A DNA stretch of 12,470 nt from Frankiales bacterium (lineage in GTDB: Bacteria; Actinomycetota; Actinomycetes; Mycobacteriales; SCTD01): NCBI GenBank assembly GCA_025465145.1, contig JAODNS010000102.1, positions 1 through 12,470 on the forward strand. Direction: 5' to 3'. Both the position numbers and the translations under genes were made by a program. Positions 7,217 through 12,470 of this stretch are shown in pieces. A model generated the notes under the pieces. The model saw nothing but the letters and a program-made list of their open reading frames with translations. It was not told the origin of the DNA and made no database searches. Each line of letters starts with the position of its first letter. The stretch's first letter is position 1.

Positions 7217-7222
7217 CTCTCC

Positions 7223-7765
7223 GTGAAGACCCTCCTGCCGGTCGTCGCCGCGGTCCTCGCGCTCGCCGGCTGCACGAGCAGCAGCACGCCGGAGGCGGCC
7301 CCCACCTCCGCCGCGCCGTCGCCCACGGCCGCGCCGCCGATGGTGAGCCGGCTGCCCACCTGCACGCCGGCGCCGGCCGTCGCCTACACCTGGCCGAAGC
7401 CGGTGCCGGCCGACCTGCCGAAGCTGCCCGGCGTCACCCTCGGCCAGACCAAGCAGACAGCCGACGGCCTCACCGTCGTGCGCTTCAGCACCGCCACCAG
7501 CCTGCGCGAAGGGGTCCTGTTCATCGTCAAGCGGCTGCCGGCGGCGGGCTACGTGCTCGGCCGCGGCGACGCTGAGGCGACCGAGGCGGACGCCCCCTTC
7601 AACAAGGGCGACCTGCGCGGGGTGCTGCGGGGCATCAGCCGGGAGGCGTGCTCGACCGAGTGGCTGCTCGCCGTCACCCGCCGCTCCCAGAACGGGACGG
7701 GCAACCCGCTGCTGCCCATGCGCCCCGGCGTCTCGCCGTCCCCTCTGCCGTTCGGGAACGGATAG
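7223..7765 (+). CDS. Small lipoprotein of unknown function
   Basis: A 180-residue protein starting GTG 7223. A short signal sequence (VKTLLPVVAAVLALAGC) ends in the lipobox LAGC, with C17 as the lipidated residue. A Ser/Thr/Ala/Pro-rich linker follows (about 18-45), then a small domain of about 135 residues containing SLREGVLFIVKRLPAAGYVLGRGDAE. That segment, a hydrophobic helix then a Gly-rich turn, hints at a small alpha/beta fold in which the protein handles a ligand or partner at the membrane surface. C47 and C146 are the only other cysteines and could pair. I do not recognise a family. It probably sits on the outer face of the membrane. It ends 10 nt before livH and so may be the first gene of the transporter transcript; a functional link is only suggested by position. 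Confidence 0.82.
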   Translation: MKTLLPVVAAVLALAGCTSSSTPEAAPTSAAPSPTAAPPMVSRLPTCTPAPAVAYTWPKPVPADLPKLPGVTLGQTKQTADGLTVVRFSTATSLREGVLFIVKRLPAAGYVLGRGDAEATEADAPFNKGDLRGVLRGISREACSTEWLLAVTRRSQNGTGNPLLPMRPGVSPSPLPFGNG

Positions 7766-7775
7766 CGTCCGATCG

Positions 7776-8705
7776 GTGGACCCCGGTGTGCTGCTGCAGG
7801 CAGTGGTCACCGGCCTCGCCGGCGGCGTCGTCCTCGGCCTGGTGGCGCTCGGCTTCACCCTCGTCGCCGGCACGTTGCGCGTGCTGCACCTCGCGCACGG
7901 CGACGTGGTCGTCGCGGCCGTGTTCACCGGCATCCTCGTCGTCCTCGGCCGGACGCCGGTCGCCACCGCCCTGAGCCCCAACCACGCCGCGCTGTTCGCG
8001 CTGCTCGTCCTCGCGGCCGGCGCGCTGCTGTCGGCGGCTGTCGGCTGGCTGGCCGTACGACCGCACCTGCCGGACCGCGGCCGCGACGCCGACGTCCTCG
8101 GCTGGGTCGCGGGCCTGGTCGCCGCGGGACTGCTGCTGCGCGAGGTGCTCGCCCTGCTGCTGCCGCAGGAGGCCTATGCGGTGCCGGACCCGCTCCGGCT
8201 CGACAGCCTGCTCGGGAGCGACGGCGTCCTCGGCCTGCCGTTCGGCGGGACGCTCGCCGCCCGGGTTCCGGCCGTGCTCCTCATCGGGCTGCTGGTCGGG
8301 CTGCTCGCCGAGCGCGTGCTGGTGCGCAGCCGCTTCGGCAAGGCGCTGCGCGCAGTCGCCGACGACCCCGATGCCGCCTTCCTCTGCGGCGTCCCGTCCC
8401 GGCGCGTCGTCTCGCTCGCCTTCCTCGCCGCAGGCCTGCTCGCCGGGATCGCCGGGCTCCTGTACACCGGTGACCCCGGCCGGTCCGTCGGCGTAGACGA
8501 CGGCGTCCTGCTCGGCCTCGGCGCGGTCGCCGCGGCGCTGCTCGGCGGCCTCGGGTCGCTGCGCGGCGCCCTCGCCGGCGGGCTCGCGGTCGGCGTGCTG
8601 CAGGCACTGGCCGTGCAGGTGCGGCCGCAGTACGGCGAACTCGCCCCGCTGCTGCTGCTCGTCGTGCTGCTCGCCGTCCGGCCGGCGGGTCTGCGTCGCG
8701 CATGA
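7776..8705 (+). CDS. Branched-chain-amino-acid-type ABC transporter permease (LivH family)
   Basis: A 309-residue membrane protein with about eight or nine helices, the usual size for LivH. The opening GGVVLGLVALGFTLVAGTLRVLHLAHGD matches the LivH N-terminal signature (a GLxALGLTLIxGxxxxxNFAHG-like pattern). The cytoplasmic coupling segment RSRFGKALRAVADDPDAAFLCGV near residues 184-206 is the expected contact site for the ATPase. It forms one half of the membrane channel with the LivM part of the next gene. Substrates of this family include Leu/Ile/Val, other amino acids, urea and small amides; this one cannot be assigned. GTG 7776 has no strong Shine-Dalgarno and follows the lipoprotein by 10 nt. 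The stop TGA overlaps the next start as ATGA, so translation is probably coupled. Confidence 0.9.
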   Translation: MDPGVLLQAVVTGLAGGVVLGLVALGFTLVAGTLRVLHLAHGDVVVAAVFTGILVVLGRTPVATALSPNHAALFALLVLAAGALLSAAVGWLAVRPHLPDRGRDADVLGWVAGLVAAGLLLREVLALLLPQEAYAVPDPLRLDSLLGSDGVLGLPFGGTLAARVPAVLLIGLLVGLLAERVLVRSRFGKALRAVADDPDAAFLCGVPSRRVVSLAFLAAGLLAGIAGLLYTGDPGRSVGVDDGVLLGLGAVAAALLGGLGSLRGALAGGLAVGVLQALAVQVRPQYGELAPLLLLVVLLAVRPAGLRRA

Positions 8706-10378
8706 GCCTGGTCGACCTCGCGCAGGCGCTGTGGCTGCTGGTCGCGGCGCTCGGGCTTGCGCTGTCCGTGCAGTACGCCGGGCTGCCGGTGCTCGGCCAG
8801 GGCGCGTTCGTCGCTGTCGGCGGCGTCGGCACCGCGCTGCTCGGACCGGGTGGCGCCGGCTGGCCCCTCGGTCTGGCGGCAGCGGCCGCGGTCGTGACGG
8901 CCGGCGTGCTCGGACACCTCGTCGCGCTCGGCGCGAGCCGCCTGGAGGGCGCGTATCTCGCGCTCGCCACGTGGGCGCTCGCCTGGCTGGTGTACCGGAC
9001 GCTGCTCGCCTTCCCGGACACGTTCGGCGGCGCGCAGGGCCTCGTCCGCAGCAGCCCGGCGCACCTCGTCTCGCCGAGCCTCGGACTCGACCTCGTCCTC
9101 ACCCCCGCCGCGCACGTGGTGCTCGCCGGCCTCACCTGCGTGACGGTGGTCCTCGTCCTGCGGCGGCTGGACCGCGGCCCGGGCGGGCTCGACCTGGCCG
9201 CGCTGCGCGAGGGTCCGGAGCTGGCGGCCAGCCTGGGCGTACCCGTGGCCGCCCGCCGCCGCGCCGTCCTCACCGCCACCGCCGCGCTCGGCGGCCTGTC
9301 CGGCGCCGGCACCGTGGTCCTGCTCGGGCTCGTCGCGCCGGACGACGTCAGCCCGCTGCTGTCCCTGCAGTTGTTCGTGGCCGTCCTCGTCGGCGGCGCG
9401 ACCCGCTGGTGGGGCCCCGTCCTCGGCGTCGCGCTGCTGACCGTGCTGCCGTACCTGGCGGACACGCAGCGTGCCCGGGGAGTCGTCACCGCGCTGCTGC
9501 TCGTCCTCGTCCTCGTCCTGCGCCGCCTGCTCGCCCGCGATCGCCAGGTCGCCGCTCCGGTGCGGACCCGCGCGCAGGAGGTCGAAGTCAGACCGCTCAC
9601 GTGGCAGCCCGTTCTCCTGCGGGCCACCGGGATCGGCGCGTCGTACGACGGCGTGCGGGCGCTCGACGACGTCGACCTCGTGCTGCGCGCCGGTCGCGTC
9701 CACGCCCTCATCGGTCCCAACGGGTCCGGCAAGTCCACCCTGCTGCGGGTGCTCGCGGGTGACCTCGTGCCGGACGCGGGGACCGTCGAGGTCGCCGGCA
9801 CCGAGCAGCCGGTGCGCACGTCGCCGCAGGACCGGGTCCGTGCCGGCGTCGTCCGTACCCCCCAGCGCACCGTCCTGTTGCCGCGCAGCACCCCTGTCCG
9901 GCAGGTCGAGGTCGGTGCCCGCGGCGGCTCCCGGCCCAGGCAGGCCGTCCTGCGGCACCTGCTCGCGACTCCGTCCTCGCGCACCGCGGCCGCGCGTGCG
10001 CGCCGGACTGTCGACGCAGCCCTCGCCGCCACCCGACTGGAGGACGTCTCAGCCGTGGACCCCGCGGCGCTGACGGTGGGGGAGCAGCGGCTGCTGCAGG
10101 TGGCGCGTGCCGTCGCGACCGGCGCGAGCGTCCTGCTGCTCGACGAGCCGGCCGCCGGCATGACTGCCGACGAGCGTGCGACGCTGCGGTCCGTGCTGCG
10201 CCACCTGGCCGGGAACGGCCTCGCCGTGCTGCTCGTCGAGCACGACATGCGACTGGTCAACGCCGTGGCCGAGCGGATCACCGTGCTCGACGCCGGTCGG
10301 GTCATCGCCGACGGCAGCCCGACGGCCGTGCGCGACGACCCGCGCGTGCAGACCGCGTACCTCGGAGCTCCCGCGTGA
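8702..10378 (+). CDS. LivM permease-LivG ATPase fusion
   Basis: A 558-residue protein. Residues about 1-280 are a LivM permease: YAGLPVLGQGAFVAVGG near residue 25-41 corresponds to the LivM GYAGxxSLGQxAF signature, followed by several membrane helices. A charged linker (about 281-304) joins it to a complete ABC ATPase (305-558) with Walker A GPNGSGKST (338-346), Q-loop RTPQRTVLL, signature LTVGEQ (457-462), Walker B LLLDEP (D481, E482) and switch His H514 in LLVEHDM. The C-terminal VIADGSP...V...YLG matches LivG/LivF ends. It powers import together with LivH and the binding protein. No separate LivF ATPase is in the window, so two copies of the fusion may pair, or LivF lies elsewhere. The ATG overlaps the livH stop (ATGA), and its stop overlaps the next start (GTGA). 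Confidence 0.93.
   Translation: MSLVDLAQALWLLVAALGLALSVQYAGLPVLGQGAFVAVGGVGTALLGPGGAGWPLGLAAAAAVVTAGVLGHLVALGASRLEGAYLALATWALAWLVYRTLLAFPDTFGGAQGLVRSSPAHLVSPSLGLDLVLTPAAHVVLAGLTCVTVVLVLRRLDRGPGGLDLAALREGPELAASLGVPVAARRRAVLTATAALGGLSGAGTVVLLGLVAPDDVSPLLSLQLFVAVLVGGATRWWGPVLGVALLTVLPYLADTQRARGVVTALLLVLVLVLRRLLARDRQVAAPVRTRAQEVEVRPLTWQPVLLRATGIGASYDGVRALDDVDLVLRAGRVHALIGPNGSGKSTLLRVLAGDLVPDAGTVEVAGTEQPVRTSPQDRVRAGVVRTPQRTVLLPRSTPVRQVEVGARGGSRPRQAVLRHLLATPSSRTAAARARRTVDAALAATRLEDVSAVDPAALTVGEQRLLQVARAVATGASVLLLDEPAAGMTADERATLRSVLRHLAGNGLAVLLVEHDMRLVNAVAERITVLDAGRVIADGSPTAVRDDPRVQTAYLGAPA
10364..10367 (+). promoter_or_regulatory. Ribosome-binding site of the binding-protein gene
   Basis: GGAG inside the end of the fusion gene, 7 nt before GTG 10375. 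It supports this start, which overlaps the previous stop. Confidence 0.5.
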
Positions 10379-11577
10379 TCCGCGCCGTTCTCGCCGCGCT
10401 CGCTCTGCTCGCCACCGCCTGCAACGCCGGCGCCAGCGGAGCGCCGGCGGGCGAGGTGCTCGTCGTGGTGTCGGCGCCCCTGTCCGCGCAGCCATGGATC
10501 GCGCAGTTCGCCGAGCGAGGTGCGCGGCTGGCGGCCGAGGAGATCAACGCGGCAGGCGGGGCGGCGGGCAAGAAGGTCGTGCTGTCCGTGCTCGACAACG
10601 GCGGCTCGCCGCAGCGGGCCGTCGCGATCGCGCGCACCGCCGTCGCCAAGGGAGCGGCCGCCCTCGTCACCGACGGCGTCGGAGCCGTCGCGGCGACCGA
10701 GGTCACCGATCCGGCGAACCTGCCGCTGTTCGTCGTCTTCGAAGGCGGGCTCAGCCTCGTCGACCCGCAGGAGCGGCCGACGTTGTTCCGGATGGCGCCG
10801 TCGAACAAGCCGATGAGCATCCGCCTGTCGGACTACCTGTCGGAGAAGAGCAAGGACGTCGGGCTCGTCGCGGACGACTCCTCCTACGGCCGCGAGGGTG
10901 CTGTGCAGAGCCGGATCGCCTTCCGCCGCAACCAGATCCGCGTCGCCGCCGACGTTCAGGTGCCGGAGGGCGCCAGCGACGTCGCGCCGCAGGTGCTCGA
11001 GGCGCGGCGTGGTGGCGCCAAGGCGCTGGTCGTGTGGGCCGGTGCCTCCGGCGTGGCCGCCGTCGTCCGCGCGGCCCGGTCCAGCGGCTGGGACGTCCCC
11101 ATCTACACCGGTCCGAGCGGCGAGGACCCGCTGGTGCGCCAGCGGCTGGCGGACCACCCGGAGTGGCTGGACGGCCTGGTGTTCGTGTCGTTCCGCATCA
11201 CCAGCGAGACCGGTCCGGCGCCGTTCAAGGCCTATCGCGACGCGTACGTCGAGAAGTACGGCGAGGACGAGGTCGGCGTGCAGGTCGACGGCAAGCCGGT
11301 GCTCATGCCGCCGGACTGGTCGATGTACGGGTACGACTCCGTCAAGCTGCTGGCCGCGTGCCTGAAGGTCAGCGGCGGCAGGACGGGCGCGCCGCTGATG
11401 GACGCGCTCAACAGCACCGTCATCACCGGCGCCAACGGCGACGAGCGCGGCTTCACCCCCGCCGACCGGGAGGGCGTGAGCCCGGACGACATGTACTTCG
11501 GCCGGTTCGCGAAGATGCGGTTCGTGCCGGTGGACGACGACATCCTGTCGACCAACCTGCCGACGGTGGAGCAGTAG
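10375..11577 (+). CDS. LivK-type substrate-binding lipoprotein
   Basis: A 400-residue protein of the periplasmic-binding-protein type I fold (Peripla_BP_6 family). A short signal sequence ends at ATAC (C16 lipidated), a slightly non-standard lipobox with Ala at -3. Then come VLVVVSAPLS, GARLAAEEINAAGG (the classic LivK helix), a strand VVLSVLDNGGSP, and the recurring hinge-side elements ALVTDGVGAVAATEV, LFRMAPSN and VGLVADDSSYGREG. The C-terminal half has ALVVWAGASGVAAVVRAA and the typical SMYGYDSVKLLAACL segment. It captures the substrate outside the cell and hands it to the LivH/LivM channel. Being last in the transporter genes is a common arrangement. GTG 10375 overlaps the previous stop as GTGA. 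The ligand cannot be read from the sequence. Confidence 0.92.
   Translation: MIRAVLAALALLATACNAGASGAPAGEVLVVVSAPLSAQPWIAQFAERGARLAAEEINAAGGAAGKKVVLSVLDNGGSPQRAVAIARTAVAKGAAALVTDGVGAVAATEVTDPANLPLFVVFEGGLSLVDPQERPTLFRMAPSNKPMSIRLSDYLSEKSKDVGLVADDSSYGREGAVQSRIAFRRNQIRVAADVQVPEGASDVAPQVLEARRGGAKALVVWAGASGVAAVVRAARSSGWDVPIYTGPSGEDPLVRQRLADHPEWLDGLVFVSFRITSETGPAPFKAYRDAYVEKYGEDEVGVQVDGKPVLMPPDWSMYGYDSVKLLAACLKVSGGRTGAPLMDALNSTVITGANGDERGFTPADREGVSPDDMYFGRFAKMRFVPVDDDILSTNLPTVEQ
11568..11571 (+). promoter_or_regulatory. Ribosome-binding site of the SRAP gene
   Basis: GGAG within the last codons of the binding-protein gene, 8 nt before GTG 11580. It fixes the start that places the catalytic cysteine at residue 2. 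Confidence 0.55.
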
Positions 11578-11579
11578 CC

Positions 11580-12242
11580 GTGTGCGGGCGCTACGCGAGC
11601 AGTGCGAACCCCGACGACCTGGCGGCGTACTTCACCGTCGAGGAGCCGCCGGAGGAGGTGCTGCCGCCGTCGTACAACGTCGCGCCGACCGACCCCGTCT
11701 ACGTGGTGGTGGAGCGGCACGACAAGCGGCAGCTGAAGGTGGTCCGCTGGGGCCTGGTGCCGTCGTGGGCGAAGGACCCCAAGGTCGGGGCGCGCTTCAT
11801 CAACGCCCGGCGCGAGACGGTGCAGGACAAGCCCGCGTTCCGCGCGGCGTACCAGCGGCGGCGCTGCCTGGTGCCCGCCGACGGGTACTACGAGTGGCAG
11901 TCCACGGGCGGCGAGAAGCAGCCGTACTTCCTTGTCGCCCAGGACCGTGCCCCGCTGGCGATGGCGGGGCTGTACGAGGTCTGGAGGTCGCCGGAGGACA
12001 GCTGGCTGTGGACCTGCACCATCATCACGACCGAGGCTGCTGACGAGCTCGGGCACATCCACGACCGCACGCCGCTGCTCGTGCAGAAGGACGCCTGGGG
12101 CCGGTGGCTCGACCCCGCCGTCGAGGACCCGGGACAGGACCTGCTCGTGCCGGGGACGCCGGGCGTCCTCGACGCGTGGCCGGTGGGCAAGGCGGTCGGG
12201 AACGTCCGCAACAACGCCCCGGAGCTGGTACAGCCGCTCTAG
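11580..12242 (+). CDS. SRAP-domain protein (YedK/HMCES), abasic-site DNA-protein crosslinker
   Basis: A 220-residue protein beginning M-C-G-R-Y, so after removal of Met the N-terminal Cys2 is exposed. In this family it forms a thiazolidine crosslink with abasic sites in single-stranded DNA, shielding them during replication. The family residues are all present: N75 (in INARRET), E105 (in ADGYYEW) and His 161 (in HIHDRTPLL). N75 and E105 match the E. coli YedK numbering exactly and the His is one residue on. Other family motifs are NVAPT, WGLVPSWA and RCLVPADGYYEW. Length is normal (about 220). It starts 2 nt after the binding-protein stop, so it is probably on the transporter transcript, though the functions look unrelated. 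The stop shares CTAG with the convergent next gene. I see no SOS box at the start. Confidence 0.95.
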   Translation: MCGRYASSANPDDLAAYFTVEEPPEEVLPPSYNVAPTDPVYVVVERHDKRQLKVVRWGLVPSWAKDPKVGARFINARRETVQDKPAFRAAYQRRRCLVPADGYYEWQSTGGEKQPYFLVAQDRAPLAMAGLYEVWRSPEDSWLWTCTIITTEAADELGHIHDRTPLLVQKDAWGRWLDPAVEDPGQDLLVPGTPGVLDAWPVGKAVGNVRNNAPELVQPL

Positions 12243-12470
12243 GACTCCCGCCAGATCAGCGCACCGTTCGCGAGCAGCAGCAGCACGGCAAGCGCGGCCA
12301 GCGCGATCGGGCCCTTCTTCGGCTGCAGCGCCGGCCGCGCAGCCACGACCGTCTCCGGCGCGGCGAAGGCGTAGCGGAACACGGTGCTGCCGGTGCCCGG
12401 CAGGTCGGCGCCCAGGTAGGGCGAGTACGACGAGGCGCGCGCCCCCGACGCGGCCACCTGCACCAGCAGG
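12239..12470 (-). CDS. Unknown protein with C-terminal membrane helix, 5' end outside window
   Basis: The last 76 codons of a minus-strand gene that continues past the right edge. Third codon positions are almost all G or C, as in the neighbouring real genes, and the frame is open to the edge. The visible protein has a polar, Ala/Gly/Ser-rich segment (with SSYSPYLGADLPGTGSTVFR), a Pro-Lys-Lys stretch, then one hydrophobic helix (GPIALAALAVLLLLANGALIW) ending in RES. This could be a surface or lipid-facing domain anchored by a C-terminal helix; orientation is not certain. I do not recognise the family. It converges on the SRAP gene and its TAG stop overlaps the SRAP TAG within CTAG. Confidence 0.7.
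   Translation of the reverse strand, partial: LLVQVAASGARASSYSPYLGADLPGTGSTVFRYAFAAPETVVAARPALQPKKGPIALAALAVLLLLANGALIWRES

Noticed and set aside
7763..7775. TAGCGT as a -10 for a leaderless livH transcript
   Set aside because: It fits TANNNT and spacing, but it includes the lipoprotein stop codon and has no -35. Read-through from the lipoprotein gene is the simpler view.
8174..11157. Very long minus-strand open frames (594 and 958 codons) under the transporter genes
   Set aside because: They are antisense to well-supported LivH, LivM-LivG and LivK genes, have Arg/Ser/Ala-rich composition without motifs, and reflect GC bias.

Overview
The window comes from a high-GC, Gram-positive-type actinobacterium. 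The DNA is strongly GC-rich with G/C at most third codon positions, GTG starts are common, there are lipobox lipoproteins, and the tyrosine-kinase/chain-length protein is a single fused polypeptide of the CpsCD type. I cannot name a genus from sequence alone. There are ten protein-coding genes (the first and last run off the window), no RNA genes, no insertion sequences and no CRISPR.

Left half (1-7157) is an extracellular-polysaccharide region. A GT4-type glycosyltransferase (minus, incomplete) diverges at about 1.1 kb from a Wzz/BY-kinase fusion (plus). That gene converges on, and overlaps by 46 bp, an O-antigen polymerase/ligase-type membrane protein (minus). Upstream of the polymerase on the same strand are a secreted clan-A glycoside hydrolase and a large secreted metallophosphoesterase with a Ser/Pro-rich stalk and a two-module beta-rich C-terminus. 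Together they suggest sugar transfer, polymerisation with chain-length control, and trimming or modification outside the cell. The flippase and initiating transferase are not in the window.

Right half (7223-12242) is a tightly packed plus-strand run: a small lipoprotein of unknown role, then a branched-chain-amino-acid-type ABC importer (LivH permease, a LivM-LivG fusion, LivK-type lipoprotein binding protein). The importer genes are joined by ATGA and GTGA stop/start overlaps. An SRAP (YedK/HMCES) DNA-protein-crosslink protein follows 2 nt later. A minus-strand gene with a C-terminal membrane helix converges on SRAP, the two stops sharing one CTAG.

The two halves meet at a 65-bp divergent intergenic region (7158-7222), where both genes have a -10-like hexamer 6 nt before the start codon. 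This suggests two leaderless transcripts. I see no clear evidence of a wholly new system. The most unusual points are the LivM-LivG fusion with no LivF beside it, the polymerase stop codon embedded in the kinase tyrosine cluster, the unclear (possibly CTG) polymerase start, and the hydrolase/phosphoesterase pair in a polysaccharide locus.
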